NCBI RefSeq assembly: GCF_018332695.1
Contig: NZ_BOQN01000010.1
Location: 122,771-186,770 of the forward strand
Direction: 5' to 3'
From: Paractinoplanes toevensis
GTDB lineage: Bacteria; Actinomycetota; Actinomycetes; Mycobacteriales; Micromonosporaceae
Length of the DNA stretch: 64,000 nt
Shown here: piece by piece, positions 52,738 to 61,830 of the stretch
How the letters are laid out: each line of letters starts with the position of its first letter
How positions within the stretch are numbered: position 1 is the stretch's first letter
Translations under genes and position numbers: made by a program
Notes under the pieces: generated by a model
Databases searched by the model: none
Told to the model about the DNA's origin: nothing
Seen by the model: the letters and a program-made list of their open reading frames with translations, nothing else

Positions 52738-53271
52738 TCAGTCCGGCGGCTCGAGGAACAGAGCGGACAAACGCGGCAGCCGCTTCTGCATCTCCTCCTC
52801 GTTGTCGAAATCCCACAGATCGGCGGCGTCGGGCCGGGTCGCCGGCGTCTCCCCGGCCGGCAGCTCGGACCCGGTCGCCTGCTGATAGGCCTCGGCCGCG
52901 ATGGACAGCACCTCTTCCGCCTCGAAGACGGCACCGGTCTCGGCGGCGGCGCGCACGGCCGGCAGATCGGCCAGCGCATCGGGCGACTTGACGGCACGCG
53001 CAACGGTCTCCCGTCCGTGCGCGATCAGCCAGCCGCGGAAGTTGTCGAACCCATCCTCGGAACACCCGCCGTGGATCACATAGGCCGCCGCCCATAGGTC
53101 CTCCGTGCCGGAGGCGACCATCACCTTGTCGAGGTGGCGAGCCCAGGCGACGATCTCCTCCGGGTCACGGGTGGCGAGGTCGGCAGCGGCCCGCTTGGCC
53201 ACCTCGGCCGGCGAGGCGGGCCGGTCGGCGGTCGCGCGGCTGATGACCGCCCAGAAATCGTCGGTTCTCAT
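52738..53271 (-). CDS. DUF4240-domain protein
   Basis: This 177-residue protein starts MRTDDFWAVISRA and carries LWAAAYVIHGGCSEDGFDNFRGWLIAHGR, the diagnostic stretch of DUF4240. The function is unknown; members are scattered in actinobacteria, and some are linked to immunity or toxin loci. It is divergent from the APH-like gene across 54 bases. Confidence 0.83.
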   Translation of the reverse strand: MRTDDFWAVISRATADRPASPAEVAKRAAADLATRDPEEIVAWARHLDKVMVASGTEDLWAAAYVIHGGCSEDGFDNFRGWLIAHGRETVARAVKSPDALADLPAVRAAAETGAVFEAEEVLSIAAEAYQQATGSELPAGETPATRPDAADLWDFDNEEEMQKRLPRLSALFLEPPD

Positions 53272-53325
53272 GGCGAGGATCCTGCCAGTCGGGTACGACA
53301 AAAATCGGGACGGCAGGATGGTCGG

Positions 53326-54282
53326 GTGCGGCCGATTTCACTCCCCGATGTCCCGTACGGCGCTACCGCCGTCCGCCCGCAGTGGCCCGACCTGCCGAAA
53401 AGCCTGCGGAAAGCGATCGCGGCCCGGCTGGGCGCGCCGATCGCCGAGGCGCGCAGCGCCGGCGGAGGCTTCACCAGGGCCTTCGCCGCCCTGCTCAGCA
53501 CGGCTGAGGGCGAGAAGGTCTTCGTGAAGGCCGCGCCGCTACGCGACCCGAACTCGGAGTGGTACGCCCGCGAGGCCGCGATCACCGCCGCCCTACCCGC
53601 CGAGATCAACGCCGCCCGCCCGCGTTGGACCATGGAACATTCCGGCTATTTCGTCCTATGCCTGGAAGCGATCGACGGCCACGTCCCCGCCCTGCCGTGG
53701 CAGCCGGCCGAACTGCAGGCCACGCTCGCGGCCTGGTCGACCGCCGCCGCGGCGCTGGCCACCCCCACCACCCCCGGCCTGCCGCCGCTGGCCGAGATCA
53801 TCCGGGCGGAAATGTCCGGGTGGTCGGAGATAGCAGCGGGCCGCGAGCCAATGCCGCACACCGCGCGAAACACCGTCGCCCCCGCCCATCTGCTCGAATT
53901 GGCCGACCTCGAACAAGCCCTCCCCGACCTGGTCAAAGGCTCCGGAATGTTGCACGGCGACCTCCGGATAGACAACGTCCTGATCGACCGCACCGGCGAG
54001 GCCCGACTCTGCGACTGGACCTGGCCCTGCCTGGGCGCACCCTGGTTCGACACGATCACGCTGCTGATCAGCGCCTTCGCCAGCGGCCTGGACGCCGACG
54101 CCTACCTGGCCCCGTGGGACCCGCCGGCCGAGGGCGTGGACGGCGCGCTGGCCGCCCTGTCGGGGTACTGGCTGATCCGCGCCGACGGCGGCCCCAGCAG
54201 CGCTTCCCCGCACAGTCGGCAGCACCAACGCTTCAGCGGCGAACAGGCTCTGACCTGGCTGGCAGAGCGTCGCGGCTGGTAG
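53326..54282 (+). CDS. Aminoglycoside phosphotransferase-like kinase
   Basis: This 318-residue protein has the APH/choline-kinase fold: KVFVKAAPL (ATP lysine), catalytic loop MLHGDLRIDNVLI (Asp near residue 207) and metal Asp in LCDWTWP. Its natural substrate is unknown; the family covers small-molecule kinases, not only drug resistance. GTG 53326 is the best start because upstream codons overlap the divergent DUF4240 gene. Confidence 0.82.
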   Translation: MRPISLPDVPYGATAVRPQWPDLPKSLRKAIAARLGAPIAEARSAGGGFTRAFAALLSTAEGEKVFVKAAPLRDPNSEWYAREAAITAALPAEINAARPRWTMEHSGYFVLCLEAIDGHVPALPWQPAELQATLAAWSTAAAALATPTTPGLPPLAEIIRAEMSGWSEIAAGREPMPHTARNTVAPAHLLELADLEQALPDLVKGSGMLHGDLRIDNVLIDRTGEARLCDWTWPCLGAPWFDTITLLISAFASGLDADAYLAPWDPPAEGVDGALAALSGYWLIRADGGPSSASPHSRQHQRFSGEQALTWLAERRGW

Positions 54283-54287
54283 CGGTT

Positions 54288-54316
54288 TTGGTGGGCCGAC
54301 ACGACCCTGGTAGTCT
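54288..54316 (+). promoter_or_regulatory. Promoter of rpsT
   Basis: TTGGTG (54288-54293) and TAGTCT (54311-54316) are separated by 17 bases, about 90 bases before the rpsT GTG. The leader is long enough for autogenous control by S20, but no clear structure was worked out. Confidence 0.55.
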
Positions 54317-54410
54317 GGCTCATCGCGTGTGGTGACGCGCCGCTGTTCGCTGCATCAGCCACCACCGCTAGAGACCGTTTCCCGAACACTAGTCAGGACA
54401 AGGCTGTCGC

Positions 54411-54677
54411 GTGGCGAACATCAAGTCCCAGATCAAGCGCAACCGGCAGAACGAAAAGGCCCGGCTGCGCAACAAGTCGGTCAAGTCGTCGCTGAAGACC
54501 GTGATTCGCAAGCTCAACGAGGCGAGCGAGGCGGGCAACGTCGAGTCGGCCACCACGCTGCTGCGTGACGCCTCGCGTCAGCTGGACAAGGCTGCCAGCA
54601 AGGGTGTCATCCACAAGAACCAGGCGGCGAACCGCAAGTCGGCCATCGCCAAGCGGATCGCCTCGCTGTCTGCCTGA
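54411..54677 (+). CDS. rpsT: 30S ribosomal protein S20
   Basis: This 88-residue basic, helical protein begins [21 protein letters not shown], the S20 signature, and ends [19 protein letters not shown]. It binds 16S rRNA at the 5' and 3' minor domains. The GTG start follows an AGGACAAGG-like site. It is one of the few plus-strand housekeeping genes in this window. Confidence 0.97.
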   Translation: MANIKSQIKRNRQNEKARLRNKSVKSSLKTVIRKLNEASEAGNVESATTLLRDASRQLDKAASKGVIHKNQAANRKSAIAKRIASLSA

Positions 54678-54840
54678 CCCCTGTCAGGGGCGCGGCAGCA
54701 CGGAAGCCGCCGCGCCATGCTCGCAGCGCGAGCCGGTCATCGACCACACCCGGGCACCGCCGGACCACTCGTCCGCGCCGGTGCCCGAGTCGTTTCCGGC
54801 CCAAAATCAAAATCAAGAGCCTGATGTCGTGCCTGAGTGG

Positions 54841-54920
54841 GTGGTACGGACCGCTGCTCCCGCCGAGGCCGGGCCGGGGCCCAGCTACGCCGGCCCGGGC
54901 CCTTCATTCTGCGTGAGTGG
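54841..54920 (-). repeat. Interspersed 80-bp repeat, copy B
   Basis: The reverse complement matches copy A at 41383-41460 at 75 of 80 positions (three substitutions, one 2-bp indel). Like copy A it lies in a spacer between convergent genes. Confidence 0.85.
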
Positions 54921-55116
54921 CAACCCCATGGCCGCTCCGCGCCCACATACCCCGCCCGCCGGGCGCCCTGCCCCGTCCTACTCCCAAACAGCGCGCCCCT
55001 TACCGGCCCTGGCGCCACGCCAGCGCTCGCCCGAAACAACGCGTGCCGCTGGCCGAAACTCTTGCCCGCCACGCGCCCCCGCTCAGACCTCGTCCGCGAC
55101 AACGCTTGCTCGACGC

Positions 55117-55164
55117 CCTTGCCCGCCAGGCGCCTTGCCCGCCAGGCGCCTTGCCCGCCAGGCG
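55117..55164 (+). repeat. Three perfect copies of a 16-bp tandem repeat
   Basis: CCTTGCCCGCCAGGCG is repeated exactly three times head to tail (55117, 55133, 55149). Each unit contains the dyad GCC-CGCCA-GGC and could form small hairpins. Confidence 0.85.
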
Positions 55165-55348
55165 CCCTGACCCGCAGACCGATCGCCGGGGCGACGCCGA
55201 CAAGCCGCAGCCTCAGCCGACATCAACAGCGGCAGCTGATAGACCTGCGAGCTGCTCGTCAACGAACAGGCCCGGTCTCGCCGGAGAAGGCGCCGGCAAC
55301 GGCAGTCAGCCTGAGCTGCGGCCCAGCGCACTCCAGCGGCGGAGCCGG

Positions 55349-55843
55349 CTATTCGTAGCGGCGGCTGGCGGACTGGCGGACTCGCTGCTGGTGGGCCTCC
55401 GCTTCCTCGGCCCACGGACGCATGATCGGTGGGCCCTGGTCCCGGTTGATGACGCCGGGGAGGCGGGTGGTGGACTGTCCGGCCAGGTCGGCCGGGGTGG
55501 CGCGGCTGGCCGCCGCGTCGAGGGCGCCCAAGGCGGCGGGACCGGTCACCGTCGCGGGGCGCAGGGACGGGGAAGCCTGTGGAAAGCCGGCCGCCGACGA
55601 GGGCGCCGGGCGGCTCAGCGCGCCGGCGATAGTGTCGTTGAGCTTGACCATCACGGCGACGGTGAGCGGCAGAACCAGGACGCCCCACCAGCTCACCAGC
55701 TCGGCCAGGGCCAGCAGGATGCCGAGGGCGACCGCACCCTCGAGGAAGACGAAACAGAGGAAGCCACTGGGCGCGACGTGGCGCAGCCGGAGCAGCCGGG
55801 CATACAGCGGGCGGGGGGCCGTCTCGGGCCGGCTCGCCCTCAT
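55349..55843 (-). CDS. Hypothetical membrane protein coupled to holA
   Basis: This 164-residue protein has two close hydrophobic helices (about 28-48 and 51-66), followed by an Ala/Pro-rich cytoplasmic or external tail. The N-terminus is basic. The ATG overlaps the holA stop (ATGA), so it is translated with holA. The family is not recognised; the coupling could be positional only. Confidence 0.68.
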   Translation of the reverse strand: MRASRPETAPRPLYARLLRLRHVAPSGFLCFVFLEGAVALGILLALAELVSWWGVLVLPLTVAVMVKLNDTIAGALSRPAPSSAAGFPQASPSLRPATVTGPAALGALDAAASRATPADLAGQSTTRLPGVINRDQGPPIMRPWAEEAEAHQQRVRQSASRRYE

Positions 55844-56823
55844 CGCGCCCCACCTGTACGGCGAGCCGCGACGACGGCGAAGACGGCCCGCTCCAGGGCG
55901 TAACCGCGGTCCTCAGCGCCGCCCTTGACCGCGGCGTTGCAGTCGGCGGCCGCCCGCATCGCGTCGACCAGGCCCTCGGGCGTCCAGCCGCGGCTGCGCT
56001 CCTGCGCTCGCTGGATCTTCCAGGCCGGCATGCCGAGCGAACTGGCCAATTGGTAGGGATTGCCCCGGCCGGCCGCGGCGACCTTGGCGACCGTGCGGAC
56101 CCCGTCGGCGATCGCGTCGGCGATCGGCACCGGATCGACGCCGACGTGCAGCGCCCACCGCAGCGCCTCCAGCGCGCCCGGCACGTCACCGATCATCGCG
56201 GCGTCGGCCACGGTGAAGCCGCTCACCTCGGCGCGCCCCTTGTAGTAGCGCGCCACCACGCCCTCGGTGATTTTGCCGTCGGTGTCGGCGAGCAGCTGCG
56301 AGCAGGCCGCCGCGATCTCCCGGAGGTCGTTGCCGACCGACGCGAGCAGCGCGGACGCGGCCGCCTCGTCGCACCGGCCGCCGTTGCGACGGAACTCGTC
56401 ACGGACGAACGCGATGCGCTCCCGATCGCCCTTCAGCTTCGCCGCCGCGATGACGGTCGCGCCGGCCGAACGCAGCCCGTCGGCGAGCGCCTTGCCCTTG
56501 GCGCCGCCGAGGTGCGCGACGATCAGCGTCACGTCGGGGTCGGGATTTTTCGCGTAGGCCAGCAGGGCGGTGATGAGGTCTTTTCGCGCGTCCTGTCCAC
56601 TGCGGATGACCAGCACCCGGCGCCCGCCGAACAGCGACGGGCTCAACATCTCGGCGACCTCGCCGGCCGCGATCGCGCCACCCTCATACTCCCGGACGTC
56701 GACGCCGGGCTCGGCTGCCCGGGCCGCATCGACCGTCGAGGTGATCGCGCGAGCGGCGAGAAGCTCCTCGTCGCCGAGGACGAGCACTAACGGATCGGGA
56801 GGTGCGGTGTTCACGCTCAACAT
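55840..56823 (-). CDS. holA: DNA polymerase III subunit delta
   Basis: This 327-residue clamp-loader delta subunit has PLVLVLGDEELLAARAI at the N-terminus, VREYEGGAIAAGEVAEMLSPSLFGGRRVLVIRSGQD, and the C-terminal collar domain (LRWALHVGVDPVPIADAIADGVRTVAKVAA). ATG 56823 is used; an upstream extension to 56991 has no similarity. It wrenches open the sliding clamp during loading. The position between comEC and rpsT is normal. Confidence 0.93.
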   Translation of the reverse strand: MLSVNTAPPDPLVLVLGDEELLAARAITSTVDAARAAEPGVDVREYEGGAIAAGEVAEMLSPSLFGGRRVLVIRSGQDARKDLITALLAYAKNPDPDVTLIVAHLGGAKGKALADGLRSAGATVIAAAKLKGDRERIAFVRDEFRRNGGRCDEAAASALLASVGNDLREIAAACSQLLADTDGKITEGVVARYYKGRAEVSGFTVADAAMIGDVPGALEALRWALHVGVDPVPIADAIADGVRTVAKVAAAGRGNPYQLASSLGMPAWKIQRAQERSRGWTPEGLVDAMRAAADCNAAVKGGAEDRGYALERAVFAVVAARRTGGAR

Positions 56824-57019
56824 CGTCGCACGGGGGCCTGACGTTTCCGCGAGCCTCACTCCTTCGCGCAGACGGACGATCACCGAATGCGAAAGCAGAC
56901 ATATCGGCGACCTGCCATGTCGCGGGCACCGTAGAGTCTCTCGATCAGGCTGAGCGTCTGCGCCGGCAGCCGACCGGTCAGCGACCACCATCGACCGCTC
57001 CGAATGCCGACCAATCGGC

Positions 57020-57565
57020 TTAACCCGGGCGTGTCGGCAATTCGGAGCTCAGCATCGACCCGATCCACGCGTCCACCCGTACGCCTCGATGCACCAGACG
57101 CTGCCGCAGCGTCGCCTCGATCCGGAAGCCGGCCTTTTCCGCCACCCGCCGCGAAGCGGCGTTGCCCACCTCGGCCCGCCACTCGATCAGAGCAAGCCCG
57201 AGCCGCTCGAATCCCCACCCGCACAGCATCAGCACCGCCGCCGTGGCCACCCCGCGCCCGCGCGCCGCCGGATCCAGCCAGTACCCGATCTGCCCGGCCC
57301 CGCGCCCGTCCAGGCTGAGCCCGACCCGCCCGAGCCGCTCCCCCGCGCCGCCCTCGATCACGAACTCGGCCCGGGTCCGCTGGTCCCAGGCCGCGATCGC
57401 CATCTCCCGCACGAAGTAGTCGGCGTCCGCCATCCGGTACGGGATCGGGATCTCCAGAAACCGCTGGACCGCCGGGTCGAGCGACACCTCGTAAACCCAC
57501 GGAATGTCACCGGCCACGAACGGCCGCAGCGTCAGGTCGCCCGCGGTGATCGTCTCTCGCTCCAC
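57020..57565 (-). CDS. GNAT N-acetyltransferase (RimJ/RimL-like)
   Basis: This 181-residue GNAT enzyme has LTLRPFVAGDIPWVYE, the acetyl-CoA loop DPAARGRGVATAAV, and the final WRAEVGNAASRRVAEKAGFRIE helix-turn typical of the RimJ/RimL group. The substrate is unknown. A 196-base gap to holA shows no strong signal. Confidence 0.88.
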   Translation of the reverse strand: MERETITAGDLTLRPFVAGDIPWVYEVSLDPAVQRFLEIPIPYRMADADYFVREMAIAAWDQRTRAEFVIEGGAGERLGRVGLSLDGRGAGQIGYWLDPAARGRGVATAAVLMLCGWGFERLGLALIEWRAEVGNAASRRVAEKAGFRIEATLRQRLVHRGVRVDAWIGSMLSSELPTRPG

Positions 57566-57586
57566 CCCCGCATTCTCTTCGACCCG

Positions 57587-60064
57587 TCAGCCGTCCGGCG
57601 GGTCACCCCGGGCGACCACGGCCAGGCCGTCGCCGGCGGCGACCGCGGCCAGGTCGCCCGACTCGTCCGTACGCAGGACCCGCGCGCCGCCGCGAGCCAG
57701 CCGCGCCAGAAGTGCGGCGTTCGGATGTCCATAGTCGTTGTCCTTCCCCACCGACACGAGGGCCACCGCCGGGTCGACGGCGTCGACGAAAGCCGGCGAC
57801 TGGTAAGCGCTTCCGTGGTGCGACACCTTGAGAACGTCGGCCCGCAACAACTCCGGTCCCAGGTGCTGCAGCAGCTCGTCCTGCTCCTCGGTCTCCGCGT
57901 CACCGGGCAGCAGCACGGTCTCGCCGTTCAGCTCGGCTCTCAGGACCAGCGAGTTGTTGTTCGGATCGGAGTTGGTGCCATGCAGCGGTTCGAACGGCCC
58001 GATCACGGTCAGACGCAGTCCGCCCACCTCGTACGACCAGCCGGGGCCGATCGCGTGCAGCGGCACCGGCCGGGCCGCCGCCACCACCGAAGCTCGCCCG
58101 CCCGGCGGCTCGGGCCAGTCGGGTCCGGCGACCGCACCGACTCGTCGCCCACGGAACACCCCGGCCACCCCACCGATGTGGTCGACGTGGAAGTGACTGA
58201 CCACGAACAGCACCACCTGCCGCACGCCCAGCCGCCGCAGGCAGTGGTCGACCGGATCGGCCTCCGGCCCGGCATCGATCACCACGGCCCGGGACGGTCC
58301 AGCCGGCAGCACGACCGCATCGCCCTGCCCGACCGCGCAGGTCACCACGATCCAGTTGGCCGGTGGCCAGCCCGAGGCGAGCAGCCGCACCGGCATCGCG
58401 CCGAGCATTCCGGCCAGCGTCATGACCACGGCCAGTCGCCGGAGCACCGGCCGAGGTGTGGCGAACAGCACCGCCACCGTGATCGCTCCGAGCAGGAGCG
58501 CGCCCCACACCCCGTCCGGCCAGGGCAGCGCCCCCGACGGCACCCGCGCGCCGTAGGTCGCCACGAGCACCAACCATTTCGCCGGCCAGTGCCCGAGCCA
58601 GGCCGCGAACGCAGCGCCGTCCGCCCACACCGGCGACAGCACGGCCGCGCCCACGCCCAGCAGGGTGGCCGGTGCGATGGCGGGCACCACCACGAGGTTG
58701 GCCGGAACCGCGATCAGGCTGACCGTGCCGGACAGGCCGGCGACCACCGGTCCGCACGCGACCTGCGCGGCCGCCGGCACGGCCAGCGCCTCGGCCGCAC
58801 CCGCCGGCCAGCCGCGACGGCGCAGGGCGTCCCGCCACACCGGCGCCAGCAGGAGCAGGCCGGAGGTGGCCAGCACCGACAGCGCGAAACCGGGATCGGC
58901 CGCGAGCTCCGGGTCGTACAGGATGAGCGCCGCCACGCCCGCCGCCAGCGCCGGAAGCGCCGCCCTCGGCCGCCCGGAGGCGAGGCCCACCAGGCCGATC
59001 GCGCCCATCGCGGCGGCACGCACCACGCTCGGCGACGGCCGGGCCAGGATCACGAAGCCGACCAGCACCACCGCACAGACCACCGCCTGCACCGCGGGCC
59101 CGGCCCGCGTCCGACGTACGGCGAAGAGGACAACACCCAGAATGATTGCCACGTTTGCCCCACTAACAGCCATTAAGTGGGTCATGCCGGTCGTACGGAA
59201 GTCGTCACTCAACGCCTCGTCGAGCCGGCTCGTGTCACCGACGACCAGACCGGGCAGAAGCCCACCGGAGTCGTCGGGCAGCGGCTCGCAGGCGCGCTGC
59301 AGGCCCGCTCGCAGCACTCCGGCCGCCCGCTGCGCCCAGGACGGCCGGCCGATCAGCTCCGGCGCCTCCTTCACCGAGACCACGGCCGCTCGCAGGTCCC
59401 CGCCGCGCGGCGGCATCAGCTTGCCGCGCGCCGCGATCCGCTGGCCGGGCAGCAGACCCCGCCAACCCAGGTCGCTGCCGAGGACCAGCGCCCGCGCTTC
59501 CAGCCGCAGCGGCGCCGCTTCCTCCGCGCCGACGGCACGCAGGTCGATCGCCACCAGGTAGGTCGGCGGCCTGGCCGGCGATCCGCGCAAGGCACGCGGA
59601 TCGTCGCGAACAACGGCCTCGATGCGTACGGGTTCCCCGGCCCGCACCAGCGCGACCAGCGGCCCCGATTCCCGGGCCATGACCCGCGCCCCGGTCACGA
59701 TCGCCCCGCACCCCACGCCGAGCAGCACCGTCAACCCGATCCAGCGCACCGCCACCGCCGCGCTCCGCCGAGCGGGGACCACCGGGGCCGGCCCCCGCGA
59801 CAAAGACGCGGAGGCCGCCGACCGGGCCCCGGCCACCGCGGACCGGGACACCGGATCTGCGCGCCCGGTCGTCCGCGTGGGCGCGCGGAAGACGGACGCC
59901 CGGCCCCGCCGGGAGGCGGCGGCGACCGTCAGCGCCGCACCGAGGAGGGCAGCGGCGCCGAGGAGGATGCCGGACCGGGCGGAGAGGTAGAGCGCGGCCA
60001 GCGACGACAGCCAGGTCGCCACCGCGAACCCGGCCAGCCGCAGGTCCGGCACTCCCCCGGTCAT
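57587..60064 (-). CDS. comEC: ComEC/Rec2-family DNA uptake channel
   Basis: In this 825-residue protein, an N-terminal OB-fold-like external part and about ten membrane helices form the competence channel. The C-terminal metallo-beta-lactamase domain carries VVSHFHVDHIGG (around residue 640), a nuclease-like motif. ComEC moves single-stranded DNA across the membrane. Its ATG overlaps the comEA stop. The N-terminal 120 residues are unusually rich in Arg/Ala/Ser. Confidence 0.93.
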   Translation of the reverse strand: MTGGVPDLRLAGFAVATWLSSLAALYLSARSGILLGAAALLGAALTVAAASRRGRASVFRAPTRTTGRADPVSRSAVAGARSAASASLSRGPAPVVPARRSAAVAVRWIGLTVLLGVGCGAIVTGARVMARESGPLVALVRAGEPVRIEAVVRDDPRALRGSPARPPTYLVAIDLRAVGAEEAAPLRLEARALVLGSDLGWRGLLPGQRIAARGKLMPPRGGDLRAAVVSVKEAPELIGRPSWAQRAAGVLRAGLQRACEPLPDDSGGLLPGLVVGDTSRLDEALSDDFRTTGMTHLMAVSGANVAIILGVVLFAVRRTRAGPAVQAVVCAVVLVGFVILARPSPSVVRAAAMGAIGLVGLASGRPRAALPALAAGVAALILYDPELAADPGFALSVLATSGLLLLAPVWRDALRRRGWPAGAAEALAVPAAAQVACGPVVAGLSGTVSLIAVPANLVVVPAIAPATLLGVGAAVLSPVWADGAAFAAWLGHWPAKWLVLVATYGARVPSGALPWPDGVWGALLLGAITVAVLFATPRPVLRRLAVVMTLAGMLGAMPVRLLASGWPPANWIVVTCAVGQGDAVVLPAGPSRAVVIDAGPEADPVDHCLRRLGVRQVVLFVVSHFHVDHIGGVAGVFRGRRVGAVAGPDWPEPPGGRASVVAAARPVPLHAIGPGWSYEVGGLRLTVIGPFEPLHGTNSDPNNNSLVLRAELNGETVLLPGDAETEEQDELLQHLGPELLRADVLKVSHHGSAYQSPAFVDAVDPAVALVSVGKDNDYGHPNAALLARLARGGARVLRTDESGDLAAVAAGDGLAVVARGDPPDG

Positions 60065-61734
60065 ACCGTCACCAGGTCCTTCAGCTGCTCGTACCGCGCG
60101 TCGCCGATGCCGTCGACCTTGCGCAGGTCGCTCACCGCCTTGAAGCCGCCCTGCGCGTCCCGGGCGTCTAGGATGCGCTGCGCCAGCACCGGGCCGACGC
60201 CCGGCAGGCCGTCCAGCTCGGCGAGGGTGGCGGTGTTCAGGTTGACCGGGCCACCCGCGGGGGCCGCGGCGCCGGTGGCGGCCGGGCCGGTGGGCACGAC
60301 CACGCCCGGCGACGGGGTGACCCCGACCAGGATCAGCTCGCCGTCGACCACCTTGCGGGCCAGGTTGAGCATCGCGACGTCGACGCCGGGGTCGGCACCG
60401 CCGGCAGCGGTCAGCGCATCGGCCACCCGGGCCCCGGGCGGCAGCCGCACCAGGCCGGGCTTGCGCACCTTGCCGCCGACCGCGACCACCACCTCCGCAG
60501 CCGAGGCGCCCGACCCGCCCGAGGCCGGGCCACCGGCCGGCCCGTTGGCAGGCCCGGCTGTCGACTCCGGTTCAGCCTGTGAGCCGGTCGAGCCGAACGA
60601 CGGCGGCGCGACGGTGTCGACCCTCGGCCGCGCCCGCCACGCGAGGAAAGCCGCGATCACGATGACCACCACGGCGACCACCGCGAGCGCCTTGACTCCG
60701 CGCCGCCCCGGATCGAAGGCGCCCAGGCCGAACCGCCGGCCACCATCCGGCGGATCGCCACCGAAGGCGCCGGCAGCGCTCAGCGAGGGCTCGTCATCGT
60801 CGGGATACCTGTTCGGGCCGAGCGGGCCAGGTGAAACCGGCCACGCGTGGTCAGCGGCGGCCGGCAGGTCCAGCGGTGGAACGTCCGACTCGGGCAGAAC
60901 CCACGCGGGCGGCGGCAGGGGACGCCGCTCCGGGCCGACCGTGCGAACGGCAGGTGCCCGGTAGGGCCGGAACGGCTCGGCCTCATCCATCAGATCTCCG
61001 AGGTGGTTGGGGAACGGATCGGTGGCGCTGTCGAGAGGCGTGGCGGGCGGGACCGGCCCACGAGTGATCGGATCCGTCCCCGGCGGTGCCGCCCAGGCCG
61101 AGGCGGTCGACGACGGCGGGCGCGGCGAGGACGGCGGGCGCGGCGACGGCGAAACGGGCCGCGGCGCCGCTCGGTCGACCGGAACAGCGCCTGGTGCCGA
61201 CGCCTGAGGCGAAGCGGCCGGCGCTGTAGAACGAGGTGCCGCGTGAGGTATGGCCGGTGTCGGCGACGGGCGGGGCGCCGTCTCAGGCGTGGTGGGTGGT
61301 GGCGACGGCCGATCGATCGGGACAGCTCCCGGCGGCGACGCCCATGGTGTGCCGGGTGGGTAGCCGCCGGTCAGCTTCGACGCGGACGCCTGCGGAGAGC
61401 CACCCAGCTCAACCCGAGGGGAGGCCCCCAGCCTGACCCGCGGGGTGCCGCCCAGCTCGATCCTCGGCGGCGGCTCGTCCTCCGGAGGGTCGGGCGCCGG
61501 GTCGAGGTCGACGTCGTCCGGCCAGCCGGTGACGATGTCCGACCAGTTCAACGGTTCGCCGACCTCGGCGAGCTCACCGAGGGCCGAGTCGTACCGGGAA
61601 GGAACCGCCGGACTCGCCGTCCGGGAACGGCCATGCTCGGCGGCGGCGGTCTGGTCGCGTACCCGAAGTGGCGTCGCGGCCATGACCGACCGCAGCCTTT
61701 CCGCTACGACGTCGTCCTCTCGCACGCCAGGCAC
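60061..61734 (-). CDS. comEA: ComEA-like DNA receptor with long Pro-rich cytoplasmic N-terminus
   Basis: At 557 residues: a disordered Pro/Ser/Ala-rich cytoplasmic region (1-346), one membrane helix (347-366), an SLBB/soluble ligand domain (about 414-475) and a helix-hairpin-helix DNA-binding domain (494-557; VNLNTATLAELDGLPGVGPVLAQRILDAR). It binds incoming DNA and delivers it to ComEC. Typical ComEA proteins have about 200 residues, so the N-terminal extension of nearly 350 is notable. A later ATG at 61683 would shorten it by 17 residues only. Confidence 0.92.
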   Translation of the reverse strand: MPGVREDDVVAERLRSVMAATPLRVRDQTAAAEHGRSRTASPAVPSRYDSALGELAEVGEPLNWSDIVTGWPDDVDLDPAPDPPEDEPPPRIELGGTPRVRLGASPRVELGGSPQASASKLTGGYPPGTPWASPPGAVPIDRPSPPPTTPETAPRPSPTPAIPHAAPRSTAPAASPQASAPGAVPVDRAAPRPVSPSPRPPSSPRPPSSTASAWAAPPGTDPITRGPVPPATPLDSATDPFPNHLGDLMDEAEPFRPYRAPAVRTVGPERRPLPPPAWVLPESDVPPLDLPAAADHAWPVSPGPLGPNRYPDDDEPSLSAAGAFGGDPPDGGRRFGLGAFDPGRRGVKALAVVAVVVIVIAAFLAWRARPRVDTVAPPSFGSTGSQAEPESTAGPANGPAGGPASGGSGASAAEVVVAVGGKVRKPGLVRLPPGARVADALTAAGGADPGVDVAMLNLARKVVDGELILVGVTPSPGVVVPTGPAATGAAAPAGGPVNLNTATLAELDGLPGVGPVLAQRILDARDAQGGFKAVSDLRKVDGIGDARYEQLKDLVTV

Positions 61735-61830
61735 GCTAGGGATTTCGCCGGGCCGAGGCGCGGCGCCCTGTGGATAACCCAGAACTGTGGATAACTCCCA
61801 CGCCCGGCACTTCTGTGCTAGAGACTGCGT

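Larger units (their letters stand above)
54678..55348. other. 671-bp repeat-rich spacer, no convincing gene
   Basis: This convergent spacer between rpsT and a membrane-protein gene holds copy B of the 80-bp repeat, a 16-bp tandem repeat, and many GCCCGCC-type direct repeats between 54930 and 55170. Reading frames through it are repeat-driven and lack ribosome binding sites. Confidence 0.65.

Noticed and set aside
57089..59176. 695-residue plus-strand frame opposite comEC and GNAT
   Set aside because: His/Arg/Pro-rich shadow of the comEC third-codon positions; no start signal and no recognisable domain.
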